Positions 16,171 through 24,366 of a DNA stretch of 64,000 bases are shown here, piece by piece. Position numbers and translations under genes: made by a program. The notes under the pieces are model-generated. The model was not told where the DNA came from, did not search any database, and saw only the letters and a program-made list of their open reading frames with translations. The stretch's first letter is position 1. Every line of letters starts with the position of its first letter. Origin of the DNA: Pseudomonas sp. Irchel 3A7 (lineage in GTDB: Bacteria > Pseudomonadota > Gammaproteobacteria > Pseudomonadales > Pseudomonadaceae); NCBI RefSeq assembly GCF_900187565.1, contig NZ_FYED01000011.1, forward strand, positions 62,001-126,000, in the 5' to 3' direction.

Positions 16171-18462
16171 TTAAAGCAATTCAAAGCTCTGCTGCGTCAC
16201 GTCCTTGGAATCCAGGCCGATCTGCACGTTGAACTTGCCCGGCTCCGCGGCGTACTTGAGCTGGGTGTTGTAGAACTTCAGGTCATCCTCGGTGATGGTG
16301 AAGTGCACGACTTTCTGTTCGCCGGCCTTGAGCATCACTTTCTGGAAGTTCTTCAGTTCCTTGAGCGGACGAATCATCGAGCCGGTCACGTCCTGGATGT
16401 ACAGCTGGACCACGGTTTCGCCGTCACGCTTGCCGGTGTTCTTCACGGTGACGCTGGCGTCGAGCTTGCCGGTCTTGTTCAGCGTGGTCGATGACAGGGT
16501 CATGTTGCTCAGGTTGAAGTCGGTGTAGCTCAGGCCGTAGCCGAACGGGTACAGGGGACCGGTGGTGTCATCGAAATACTGCGAGGTGTAGTTGCCCGGT
16601 TTGCCCGGGGTGAATGGCCGGCCGATGCTCAGGTGGTTGTAGTAGGTCGGAATCTGGCCCACCGAACGCGGGAAGGTGATCGGCAGTTTGCCCGACGGGT
16701 TGTAGTCGCCAAACAGCACGTCGGCGATGGCGTTGCCGCCCTCGGTGCCGCTGAACCAGGTTTCCAGGATCGCGTCAGCCTGTTCGTTCTCTTCGAGAAT
16801 CGACAGCGGACGGCCGTTCATCAGCACCAGCACCAGCGGTTTGCCGGTGGCTTTCAGGGCACGGATCAGCGCGCGCTGGTTTTCCGGGATGTTCAGGTCG
16901 GTACGGCTCGACGATTCGTGGGACATGCCACGGGATTCGCCCACAGCGGCGACCACCACGTCGGCATCCTTGGCAGCTTTCACCGCTTCGTCGATCAACA
17001 CGTTGGCCGGACGCGGGTCATCGACCACTTCCGGCGCATCGAAGTTGAGGAAGTTCAGGTAGTCGAGGATTTTCTTGTCGCTGGTGATGTTGGCGCCACG
17101 GGCGTAGATCAGCGTCGATTTGTCACCGATGACATTGCTCATGCCATCGAACAGGGTCACCGATTGCGCAGGGCGACCGGCGGCGGCCCAGCTGCCCATC
17201 ATGTCGATCGGCGCCTTGGCCAGCGGACCGACCAGGGCGATTTTCGCGGTTTTCTTCAGCGGCAGGGTTTCGCCCTGGTTTTTCAGCAGCACCAGGCTGC
17301 GACGCGCCACGTCACGGGCTTCGGCGCGGTGCAGGCGACTGTCGGCATAGGTGTCGGCCGGATCATCCTCGGCCTTGCCGATGCGCAGGTACGGGTCCTT
17401 GAACAGGCCCATGTCGTACTTGGCGTCCAGTACCGCACGCACGGCGTTGTCGATGTCGCTCTGCTGGATCTCGCCGGACTTCAACAGCCCCGGCAGTTCC
17501 TTGCCGTACAAGGTGTCGTTCATGCTCATGTGGATGCCGGCCTTGATCGCCAGCTTCGCCGCTTCGCGACCGTCGGCGGCGACGCCGTGCTTGATCAGCT
17601 CGAAAATCGCCCCGTGGTCGCTGACCGCCAGGCCCTTGAAGCCCCATTCCTTGCGCAACAGGTCGTTCATCAGCCAGGTGTTGGCGGTGGCCGGTACGCC
17701 GTTGATCGAGTTCAGCGCGACCATCACCCCGCCGGCACCGGCGTCAATCGCTGCGCGATACGGTGGCAAATAGTCCTGGTACATCTTGACCGGGCTCATG
17801 TCGACGACGTTGTAGTCGCGACCGCCCTCGACCGCGCCATACAGGGCGAAGTGCTTGACGCTGGCCATGATGCTGTCGGCGGCGTTGGCGCCGACACCCT
17901 GGAACGCCTTGACCATCACGCCGGCAATGCGCGACACCAGGTAGGTGTCTTCACCGAAGCCTTCGGAGGTCCGGCCCCAGCGCGGGTCGCGGGAAATGTC
18001 GACCATCGGCGCGAAGGTGATGTCGAGGCTGTCCGCCGCGGCTTCCTTGGCGGCAATGCGCCCGGACAGGCCAATGGCGTCCATGTCCCAGCTCGACGCC
18101 AGGGCCAGCGGGATCGGGAAAATGGTGCGGTGGCCGTGGATCACGTCGTAAGCGAAGAACATCGGGATCTTCAACCGGCTGCGCATGGCCGCGTCCTGCA
18201 TCGGACGGTTTTCCGGACGGGTGATCGAGTTGAACGTACCGCCGATGTTGCCGGCTGCGATTTCCTTGCGGATCAGCTCCCGGGGCATTTCCGGGCCGAT
18301 GCTGATCAGGCGCAACTGGCCGATTTTTTCATCGAGGGTCATTTGCTTCATCAGGTTGCTGACGAACGCGTCCTTGTTTTCCAGAGGTGCAGGCGTCGTG
18401 GCGGCCAATACGTTATGACTGGCCAGGCTGACGAACAGGCCCAGCAAACACAGCTTCTTCAT
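16171..18462 (-). CDS. bglX: Periplasmic beta-glucosidase, glycoside hydrolase family 3
   Basis: A 763-residue exported enzyme that hydrolyses terminal beta-glucosyl residues of oligosaccharides. The signal peptide starts MKKLCLLGLF and is probably cut after residue 20. The GH3 catalytic barrel includes DPRWGRTSEGFGEDTYL and the nucleophile Asp282 in LAVSDHGA. A C-terminal alpha/beta sandwich and fibronectin-III-like domain follow (GETVVQLYIQD). The ATG at 18462 was preferred over a TTG five codons upstream because it begins a canonical signal peptide. Length matches BglX of other proteobacteria. Confidence 0.93.
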   Translation of the reverse strand: MKKLCLLGLFVSLASHNVLAATTPAPLENKDAFVSNLMKQMTLDEKIGQLRLISIGPEMPRELIRKEIAAGNIGGTFNSITRPENRPMQDAAMRSRLKIPMFFAYDVIHGHRTIFPIPLALASSWDMDAIGLSGRIAAKEAAADSLDITFAPMVDISRDPRWGRTSEGFGEDTYLVSRIAGVMVKAFQGVGANAADSIMASVKHFALYGAVEGGRDYNVVDMSPVKMYQDYLPPYRAAIDAGAGGVMVALNSINGVPATANTWLMNDLLRKEWGFKGLAVSDHGAIFELIKHGVAADGREAAKLAIKAGIHMSMNDTLYGKELPGLLKSGEIQQSDIDNAVRAVLDAKYDMGLFKDPYLRIGKAEDDPADTYADSRLHRAEARDVARRSLVLLKNQGETLPLKKTAKIALVGPLAKAPIDMMGSWAAAGRPAQSVTLFDGMSNVIGDKSTLIYARGANITSDKKILDYLNFLNFDAPEVVDDPRPANVLIDEAVKAAKDADVVVAAVGESRGMSHESSSRTDLNIPENQRALIRALKATGKPLVLVLMNGRPLSILEENEQADAILETWFSGTEGGNAIADVLFGDYNPSGKLPITFPRSVGQIPTYYNHLSIGRPFTPGKPGNYTSQYFDDTTGPLYPFGYGLSYTDFNLSNMTLSSTTLNKTGKLDASVTVKNTGKRDGETVVQLYIQDVTGSMIRPLKELKNFQKVMLKAGEQKVVHFTITEDDLKFYNTQLKYAAEPGKFNVQIGLDSKDVTQQSFELL

Positions 18463-18708
18463 GAATTGTTTTCTCAAGGGCCCAAACGGCGATCTATACG
18501 CCGGTCAGCCAAAATTTAGGGAGCGTCTATTGTTGTTCGAGGGCTGATTGAAAAACGACAGCCGAAGTCCGGATGTGTTTTTTGCGCAGGGCATTTTTTA
18601 GCCCATTGCCCCGATGCGATCCAGTAGCGCGGCCGATTATGCCCCAAGAGCCGGCCGAGAGGGTCGTTGGTTGTTTTTTCCATGAAATGTGAAGGGAGCA
18701 TCACTCTG

Positions 18709-19314
18709 ATGAATGTACGACTCGCCACTCGGTCGAACCTGCAAATCGCCACATTACTGGTGTTGGCCACGTTGCTGACCGCCTGCGGCATCAACAATAT
18801 CCCGACCCTCGATGAGCAGGCCAAGGCCGCCTGGGGCCAGGTGCAGAACCAGTATCAGCGCCGCGCCGACCTGATCCCCAACCTGGTGGAAACCGTCAAG
18901 GGCTACGCCGCCCATGAAAAAGAGACCCTGACTGCCGTCATCGAGGCCCGGGCCAAGGCCACCTCGATCCAGGTCGACGCCTCCACGTTGGACAACCCGG
19001 AGAAACTCAAGCAGTACCAGCAGGCCCAGGACCAACTCAGCGGCGCCTTGAGCCGACTGATGGTGGTATCCGAGCGCTATCCGGATCTGAAGGCCAATCA
19101 AAACTTCCTGGCCCTGCAATCTCAGCTTGAAGGCACCGAAAACCGCATCAGCGTGGCGCGGCGTGATTTCATCCTGGCGGTGCAGAAGTACAACACCGAG
19201 ATCCGCACGTTCCCTGGTCGCCTGTGGCACAGCGTGATGTACAGCAACCTGCCGGTTCGCGAGACCTTCGAGGCTACGCCGGGTTCGGAGAAGCCGCCTG
19301 AAGTCAAATTTTGA
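18709..19314 (+). CDS. lemA: LemA-family lipoprotein
   Basis: A 201-residue protein. An N-terminal hydrophobic stretch ends in the lipobox LLTAC, so it is probably an inner- or outer-membrane lipoprotein. The LemA core is clear: AAWGQVQNQYQRRADLIPNLVETVKGYA, followed by long helices and FPGRLWHSVMYSN. The start has GAAGGGAG about ten bases upstream; earlier in-frame codons do not. It is the first gene of a three-gene set with two TPM-domain proteins, a pairing seen widely in bacteria but of uncertain biochemical role. Confidence 0.88.
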   Translation: MNVRLATRSNLQIATLLVLATLLTACGINNIPTLDEQAKAAWGQVQNQYQRRADLIPNLVETVKGYAAHEKETLTAVIEARAKATSIQVDASTLDNPEKLKQYQQAQDQLSGALSRLMVVSERYPDLKANQNFLALQSQLEGTENRISVARRDFILAVQKYNTEIRTFPGRLWHSVMYSNLPVRETFEATPGSEKPPEVKF

Positions 19315-19322
19315 GGTTGCCC

Positions 19323-20081
19323 ATGCGCGTGTTGAAAGCGGGCCTGGTGCTGTTGCTGTGGGTGTTTACCCTGGCGGCCCAGGCCGAATTGAAGTTTCCG
19401 GAGCTCACCGGGCGGGTGGTGGACAACGCCCGGATGATCGAGCCATCGGTGCGCGACCAGCTGACGCAACAGCTTCAGGCCCATGAGAAAGTCACCGGTG
19501 AACAGCTGGTAGTGGTGACCTTGCCGGACTTGCAGGGCACCGACATTGCCGACTTCGGTTATCAACTGGGCCGCTACTGGGGCATCGGTCAGAAAGACAA
19601 AAACAACGGTGCCTTGCTGATCGTCGCCCGTGATGAGCGCAAACTGCGCATCGAAGTCGGCTATGGCCTGGAAGAGCGCCTGACCGATGCGCAGAGTTCG
19701 GTGATCATTAATCAGGTCATCACCCCGGCGTTCAAGGCCGGCAATTTCAGCAAAGGCATCAGCGACGGCGTGGCGGCGATGCTGGTGGTGCTGGGCGGGA
19801 ACCCGCTGGACGAACCGTCGACGGTGTATGAATCCAGCGGTGACCCGCAAGACGATTTCGTTTCGCGGCATCCGGGGCTGTTCGTGTTTTTGGTGTTGTT
19901 GTTCATCCTCACTTTTTTTGTAGGCCAGATGCTCGGTATCCTTCCCGCCGGCCGCGGCGGTTCTGGCGGTTCTGGCGGCTCAGGCGGTTTCGGCGGTGGC
20001 GGTTTTGGCGGCGGCGGAGGCGGAGGCTTCAGTGGCGGCGGGGGCAGTTTCGGGGGCGGTGGTTCGTCGGGCGGCTGGTGA
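19323..20081 (+). CDS. TPM-domain membrane protein, YgcG-like, Gly-rich tail
   Basis: A 252-residue protein. A signal peptide (ending AAQA) is followed by a TPM domain (about residues 25-150) with GRVVDNARMIEP, GEQLVVVTLPDLQGTDIADFGYQLGRYWGIG and GALLIVARDERKLRIEVGYGLE. A membrane helix lies near 190-210. The C-terminus is a run of about 45 mostly Gly/Ser residues, as in YgcG proteins. The start follows lemA by eight bases and uses GAGG. Confidence 0.87.
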   Translation: MRVLKAGLVLLLWVFTLAAQAELKFPELTGRVVDNARMIEPSVRDQLTQQLQAHEKVTGEQLVVVTLPDLQGTDIADFGYQLGRYWGIGQKDKNNGALLIVARDERKLRIEVGYGLEERLTDAQSSVIINQVITPAFKAGNFSKGISDGVAAMLVVLGGNPLDEPSTVYESSGDPQDDFVSRHPGLFVFLVLLFILTFFVGQMLGILPAGRGGSGGSGGSGGFGGGGFGGGGGGGFSGGGGSFGGGGSSGGW

Positions 20082-20112
20082 ATAAAACAATAATGATCGG
20101 GCATTTCAAGAC

Positions 20113-20730
20113 ATGGCATTACTGACGGAACACGAACAACGCAAAGTCGCCGAGGCGATTGCCCGGGTCGAGCGTGACACCGATGCGGAGCTGGTGACCG
20201 TACTCGCGGCCCGCGCCGACGACTATGCGTACATCCCGCTGCTCTGGGCCAGCCTGCTGGCGCTGGTGGTGCCGGGTATCGTGCATTACCTGACAGGCTG
20301 GTTGACCATGCACAGCTTGTTGCTGGTGCAATGGGTCACCTTCATCATCCTGTGCCTGGTGTTCCGGGTACCGAAAATCACCACCCGCCTGATCCCGCGT
20401 TCGGTGCGTCACTGGCGCGCCTCGAACCTGGCGCGTCGGCAGTTCCTGGAACAAAACCTGCACCACACCGTGGGCAGCACCGGCATGTTGATTTTCGTCT
20501 CCGAGGCCGAGCGTTATGTGGAAATCCTGGTGGACGAGGGGATCTCCAGTCGGCTGGACAACAAGAACTGGGACGCGATTGTTGCCGCGTTCACGCAGCA
20601 AGTGCGGCAAGGGCAGACGTTGCAGGGCTTTGTCAGTTGCATCGAGGCGTGCGGCGAGTTGCTCAAGGTGCACGTTCCTGTGACGCACGTACGTAACGAG
20701 CTGCCCAATCGTTTGGTGGTGCTCGGTTAA
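20113..20730 (+). CDS. Second TPM-domain membrane protein
   Basis: A 205-residue protein with two membrane helices (about 43-64 and 70-85) inserted after an N-terminal TPM helix (EQRKVAEAIARVERDTDAELVTVLA). The TPM core then resumes (TGMLIFVSEAERYVEILVDEGIS). No signal peptide was seen. It is the third gene of the lemA set, 31 bp after the Gly-rich protein. In related bacteria LemA and TPM proteins occur together at the membrane; the job is not known. Confidence 0.85.
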   Translation: MALLTEHEQRKVAEAIARVERDTDAELVTVLAARADDYAYIPLLWASLLALVVPGIVHYLTGWLTMHSLLLVQWVTFIILCLVFRVPKITTRLIPRSVRHWRASNLARRQFLEQNLHHTVGSTGMLIFVSEAERYVEILVDEGISSRLDNKNWDAIVAAFTQQVRQGQTLQGFVSCIEACGELLKVHVPVTHVRNELPNRLVVLG

Positions 20731-20872
20731 CCCTGACCCGCAACGTTGCTCCAGAGAGTTTGTAGCGCTCCACGGTACAACTGCCGCGTGTTGTCCGGCG
20801 CCAGGCTTGACTTCAACATCCCTCCAACAGCAAGCGCCCTGCCACGGGCGTTCTGACGTAGAGGGAGTTCTT

Positions 20873-21175
20873 ATGTCAACGCATCAATCGCTCGACTCTA
20901 TTGCGGGGGCTGCACCCGATGGCGGTGGGAACGCCCCGCCAGCGCGGCTGACCGCGAAAGAGAAGCAAACCTTAATGTGGTGCTTCAAAGGCAAGACATC
21001 CTGGGAGATTGCCCGGATTCAGAATTGCTCGGAAGCCACGGTCAACTTTCATTTCTCCAATATCCGCCGCAAGTTCGCCGTCAGTTCCCGTAGCGCCGCG
21101 TTGCTCAAAGCCATTGAATCGGGAGTCATCAGGATTGATGAGACTGGTGAGAGAGGTGCCCATGAATCTGACTGA
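20873..21175 (+). CDS. Short LuxR-type HTH regulator in phage-like cassette
   Basis: A 100-residue protein made almost entirely of a LuxR/GerE HTH: LTAKEKQTLMWCFKGKTSWEIA, then CSEATVNFHFSNIRRKFAVSSRSAALLKAIESG. It has no sensor domain. GAGGGAG lies just upstream of the ATG. Its last 14 bases overlap the holin-like gene. Stand-alone HTH proteins of this kind often sit at the head of prophage or tailocin regions in Pseudomonas; here it may control the adjacent holin-like gene. The ligand, if any, is unknown. Confidence 0.8.
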   Translation: MSTHQSLDSIAGAAPDGGGNAPPARLTAKEKQTLMWCFKGKTSWEIARIQNCSEATVNFHFSNIRRKFAVSSRSAALLKAIESGVIRIDETGERGAHESD

Positions 21176-21518
21176 TTCGGTCTACAACAGTATCAGTGGG
21201 CTCCTGTTGGGATTGGGTGTCGCGACACTGCCTGCGATTGATGGCGAGGCGCTGTTCGGTGCGTCGCTGGGTGCCTGGCTGGTCACCACCACCCGCATCA
21301 ACTTCAAAGCCTGGCAGCGAATCGGCTCCTGGTTGCTGTCGGCGGGCGTCGGCTATCTATTTACCCCGGTCGCACTGCAGATGACCCCGTTCCTGACAGC
21401 GGGGGTGACGGCATTTTTCTGCGCGCTGATCGTCATTCCCATCAGTATCAAGGTCATGCAATGGATCGATGGTGCCGGTCTTGGCGAAATCATCCGTCAC
21501 TTCAGAGGGCGCGGGTGA
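21162..21518 (+). CDS. Holin-like phage membrane protein
   Basis: A 118-residue protein with three or four hydrophobic segments (about 10-30, 38-50, 55-75 and 80-100) and a charged C-terminus ending RHFRGRG. Size and topology fit phage holins of Pseudomonas, which form holes for endolysin release, but no endolysin or spanin follows. It overlaps the LuxR-type gene by 14 bases and has a GAGAGG ribosome site. Assignment rests on topology and context, so another small phage membrane protein is possible. Confidence 0.6.
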   Translation: MNLTDSVYNSISGLLLGLGVATLPAIDGEALFGASLGAWLVTTTRINFKAWQRIGSWLLSAGVGYLFTPVALQMTPFLTAGVTAFFCALIVIPISIKVMQWIDGAGLGEIIRHFRGRG

Positions 21519-21542
21519 TGGGCAGTGATGAACGTTGGATGG

Positions 21543-21968
21543 CTATGACTTCAAATTTCGTTCGAGTGACGAGAGGAGGGTGGCCATTTCAGACAGTTTG
21601 AGTTCCATGTCACGCAGGCGTCTCTTTTCCTCCAGCGCGTTTTGTATGGCACAGCGATCCTCTTCGTCCAGCAATCGCCACAACGCGAGAATTGTGTTTT
21701 CCCGGGCCGTACTTTCTTGAGAGCCCTCGACGGGGTTGCTGGGTGCCTGCCGCAAAATCGGACCTTCACCGAGCAGTAACCAATCAAGAGAGATGCCTCG
21801 TGTTTGCGCGATGTCTACGCATAATGAGTATGGCGTGCTGTCGCGACCTTTCCAGCTGCTAAGGGTTTGCGGGCTGATCTGCAGCGCGGAAGACAATGAT
21901 GCATCGGTTTTAGTGCCGGTGATTTGCTTCAGGCGAGCCAGGACAGCTTGTGATTTTTTGCTACGCAA
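21543..21968 (-). CDS. CI-like phage repressor with HTH
   Basis: A 141-residue regulator. Residues about 5-65 form a phage CI-type HTH: VLARLKQITGTKTDASLSSAL, then ISPQTLSSWKGRDSTPYSLCVDIAQTRGISLDWLLLGEG. The C-terminal part is a charged helix (DEEDRCAIQNALEEKRRLRDMELKLSEMA), probably for oligomerisation. No LexA-like peptidase residues are present, so it cannot self-cleave. Translation appears to start at TTG with AGAGG upstream. It faces the holin-like gene tail to tail and is divergent from the Ogr-containing group. Confidence 0.78.
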   Translation of the reverse strand: MRSKKSQAVLARLKQITGTKTDASLSSALQISPQTLSSWKGRDSTPYSLCVDIAQTRGISLDWLLLGEGPILRQAPSNPVEGSQESTARENTILALWRLLDEEDRCAIQNALEEKRRLRDMELKLSEMATLLSSLERNLKS

Positions 21969-22000
21969 TTTGAGCCTCTTCCCTTTGACATATGCTTTTT

Positions 22001-22045
22001 GAGTGCTTAGCGTATGCGCAATGAGTACTTATTTTTTTGTAAGTA
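22001..22045. promoter_or_regulatory. Operator-like dyad in divergent repressor promoter
   Basis: The 109-bp gap upstream of the CI-like gene holds the inverted repeat TACTTA-N8-TAAGTA (22026-22045) and a related half site GAGTGCTTAG (22001-22010). A TTGACA lies at 21985-21990. Position and symmetry fit a binding site for the adjacent repressor, which is inference. Confidence 0.5.
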
Positions 22046-22077
22046 ATCAATCATCAACTACGAATCAGAAGAATACG

Positions 22078-22272
22078 ATGTCGAAACTTCCTAATGGTAT
22101 CAGGGTGATTTCCTACGAGCTTGGCTCTAACCCATTACGCGGCTGCCCGTTGCATTTCCTTTTGTCCGGCAGACGTTTTTCGCAAGGGCGGACCGCAGCG
22201 ATCAACGCGCCAAACAGTATTGCGTCTGATCAAGTCGATTACCACCAGATGACCGCCGGGAAACAAGCATGA
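22078..22272 (+). CDS. Small phage-associated protein, unknown function
   Basis: A 64-residue protein beginning MSKLPNGIRVISYELGSN. It is retained as a gene because its stop overlaps the start of the zinc-finger gene by ATGA and because it lies just after the repressor operator. No family was recognised. A longer in-frame start at 22003 would place the operator inside the gene and is less likely. It may be a Cro-like or other early phage product. Confidence 0.55.
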   Translation: MSKLPNGIRVISYELGSNPLRGCPLHFLLSGRRFSQGRTAAINAPNSIASDQVDYHQMTAGKQA

Positions 22273-22547
22273 GCACTTACAAAATGGTGTGTCCTCACTG
22301 CCTGAGCAAGATGCGCATCCGCACCAGCGAGGGCCGTCATATTTTTCTGCGGGTGGCCTATTTGCAATGTACTTCCGAGGCTTGTGGCTGGTCGGTTCGG
22401 GCCGAGTTCGAAATGACCCACGAACTGTCGCCCAGTGGAATGCCCAATCCCTCCGTACGTTTGCCGAGCGCCAGCCCCGACTTGCGTCGCGATGCCAGGC
22501 CTGTTGCCAAAAGTGCCACGTCGACGGAAACACAACTGGAGTCGTAG
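22269..22547 (+). CDS. Ogr/Delta-like zinc-finger activator
   Basis: A 92-residue protein with the four-cysteine finger CPHC (Cys8, Cys11) and CTSEACGW (Cys34, Cys39), the pattern of P2 Ogr and P4 Delta. These phage proteins activate late virion promoters. RIRTSEGRHIFLRVAYLQC between the cysteine pairs also fits the family. No late genes remain nearby, so it may act on another prophage or be a relic. It starts in an ATGA overlap and is followed two bases after its stop by the next gene. Confidence 0.78.
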   Translation: MSTYKMVCPHCLSKMRIRTSEGRHIFLRVAYLQCTSEACGWSVRAEFEMTHELSPSGMPNPSVRLPSASPDLRRDARPVAKSATSTETQLES

Positions 22548-22549
22548 GC

Positions 22550-22912
22550 ATGGAGGGCATTGATGAGAATGGAGAAGTGAACGAGGAACTGTTGGCCATC
22601 GCCCAGGCGTTCCTGGCCCGTCATGAAAGCGATGGATTGAGCGATGACCAGGTGCTGTTCTGTCGTGCCGTCAAACATCTGCAAGGTATCGATGTGCCGA
22701 TGCACCTGGCAGAGAAGTTGGTCAGCCATGCCTACGGATTAATCAAATCCACCAATGATCGTCGGCGTCTGGATATCGCCGCGAGTTCCGAAACCGTCGC
22801 TGTGGTCACCGATCCGGCCAACGGCCTGACTTGGGCAGTACCGGTAGGGTTGATTGTCAAATACATCATCAACTCGCCGACCAATCGTAAACTTCGGCTG
22901 GTGGAGCCCTAG
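22550..22912 (+). CDS. Hypothetical protein in phage-like cassette
   Basis: A 120-residue acidic protein starting MEGIDENGEVNEELLAIAQA two bases after the zinc-finger gene, with GGAG upstream. It has helical segments (AQAFLARHESDGLSDDQVLFCRAVKHL) and a hydrophobic stretch LTWAVPVGLIVKYIINS near the end. No known family was recognised. The tight spacing makes it part of the same early-type transcript as the Ogr-like gene. Confidence 0.65.
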   Translation: MEGIDENGEVNEELLAIAQAFLARHESDGLSDDQVLFCRAVKHLQGIDVPMHLAEKLVSHAYGLIKSTNDRRRLDIAASSETVAVVTDPANGLTWAVPVGLIVKYIINSPTNRKLRLVEP

Positions 22913-23044
22913 ATTCCAATGGGTTTATTCAGGTCTTGGGCTGCCTGACCAGGACCTGCCACAAAATAACTCCGTGCCCAAACGCCTCGTCCGCCCTAAA
23001 ATACCGGGCATTCCCCGACTCGCACCGCCCGAGGCCGTTTTTCC

Positions 23045-24259
23045 ATGTCTGTCACCGCTACTCCCGCCCGCCTCGCGCCGGATCATCACGCCCAATTCAT
23101 CGACCTGCTGCAAACCAGTCTCGATGAAAATGCCTTCATCAAACTGGTGCTGGCCAAGTACGTTGGCGATGAAACGGACCTGCAGCGGATCATCATCAAA
23201 CCGGTGACGGTCAAGTCGCAGCCTTGCCTGTCCTTCGTCTATCGCTACAAGACCCGAGACATCACCAAGAACCTGCCTCTGGCCGAAAGCGTCGCGACCA
23301 TTGCCGATCTTTTACCGGCAGCGTTCAAAAATGCGCACTTGTTGTCGCTGACTGACGAAGCCCAGCTTGAATACAGCAAAAAGGGCAAGAGTTCGCTGTT
23401 CAAAAGCAAACCCCAGCAATTGCGCGAAGTGCCGTCTGCCGAGCACAACCGCGAAAAAAACCGATTCCTCGACCTGAGTCGACCGTTTCTCGCCGACCTT
23501 GGCGTGACCAACAAGCAGCATGAGCTGATTCCGGCGATGTCGCGCAAGTGGAAGCAGATCAACAAGTTCATCGAAGTCTTCAGCCATGCGCTGACGTCCT
23601 CGCCGCTGGCCCTGGACAAACCGGTGCGAGTGGCGGACTTCGGATCGGGCAAGGGCTACCTGACCTTCGCCATCCACGACTACTTGCGCAATACCTTGAA
23701 GGCCGAAGGCGAAGTGACGGGTGTCGAGTTGCGTGAAGACATGGTCACCCTGTGCAACGCCGCGGCGACCAAGCTTGAGCATCCCGGGCTGGTGTTCAAG
23801 TGCGGTGACGTGCGCAGTGTGGCGCCGAGCGAGCTGGACGTGATGATCGCGCTGCACGCCTGTGACATCGCCACCGACTACGCAATTCATACCGGCATCC
23901 GTTCCGGGGCGTCGATCATCATGTGTTCGCCGTGCTGCCACAAGCAGATACGCCTGCAAATCCAGAGCCCGGCGCTGCTCAAGCCCATGCTGCAATACGG
24001 CTTGCACCTGGGCCAGCAGGCGGAAATGGTCACCGACAGCTTGCGTGCGCTGTTCCTCGAGGCTTGCGGCTATGAAACCAAGGTGTTCGAGTTTATCTCA
24101 CTGGACCACACCAACAAGAACAAGATGATTCTGGCGGTCAAACGCGCCGAACCGGTTGCCCCGGCTCAGCTGTTGGCGAAAATCCAGGAACTGAAGGATT
24201 TCTATCACATCACTGAACATTGCCTGGAAACTTTGCTGCGGACCGACGGCTACCTCTGA
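23045..24259 (+). CDS. SAM-dependent methyltransferase
   Basis: A 404-residue protein. The C-terminal half (about 180-385) is a Rossmann methyltransferase with motif I VADFGSGKGYLTFAIH, an acidic motif EVTGVELRE, and CSPCCHKQIRLQI, which resembles the Methyltransf_32 group often linked to nucleic acid substrates. The N-terminal domain is of unknown type. The start has no strong ribosome site and was taken as the first ATG giving the full N-terminus. It forms the right border of the phage-like cassette. Confidence 0.8.
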   Translation: MSVTATPARLAPDHHAQFIDLLQTSLDENAFIKLVLAKYVGDETDLQRIIIKPVTVKSQPCLSFVYRYKTRDITKNLPLAESVATIADLLPAAFKNAHLLSLTDEAQLEYSKKGKSSLFKSKPQQLREVPSAEHNREKNRFLDLSRPFLADLGVTNKQHELIPAMSRKWKQINKFIEVFSHALTSSPLALDKPVRVADFGSGKGYLTFAIHDYLRNTLKAEGEVTGVELREDMVTLCNAAATKLEHPGLVFKCGDVRSVAPSELDVMIALHACDIATDYAIHTGIRSGASIIMCSPCCHKQIRLQIQSPALLKPMLQYGLHLGQQAEMVTDSLRALFLEACGYETKVFEFISLDHTNKNKMILAVKRAEPVAPAQLLAKIQELKDFYHITEHCLETLLRTDGYL

Positions 24260-24262
24260 CCC

Positions 24263-24366
24263 AGTGGGAGCGAGTCGGCTCCGGGCGGCGTGCCGACGAA
24301 GGCGGACTGACAGTCAACTGCGATGTTGACTGTCACGGCCCTTTCGCGAGCAGGCTCGCTCCCACA
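24263..24366. repeat. REP pair, right half inside a coding end
   Basis: A degraded AGTGGGAGCGAGTCGGCTCC faces a complete CGCGAGCAGGCTCGCTCCCA. The complete element overlaps the last codons of the DMT exporter gene (stop at 24333-24335). Confidence 0.75.

Noticed and set aside
16633..18519. 628-codon plus-strand frame opposite bglX
   Set aside because: It is an antisense shadow. The minus strand encodes a complete GH3 enzyme with a signal peptide.
18478..18708. Possible small RNA between bglX and lemA
   Set aside because: There are T-runs and short dyads but no clear promoter plus terminator pair that would define an RNA gene.
19712..20119. Proline-rich minus-strand frame
   Set aside because: It is the complement of the Gly-rich tail of the TPM protein; Gly codons read as Pro on the other strand.
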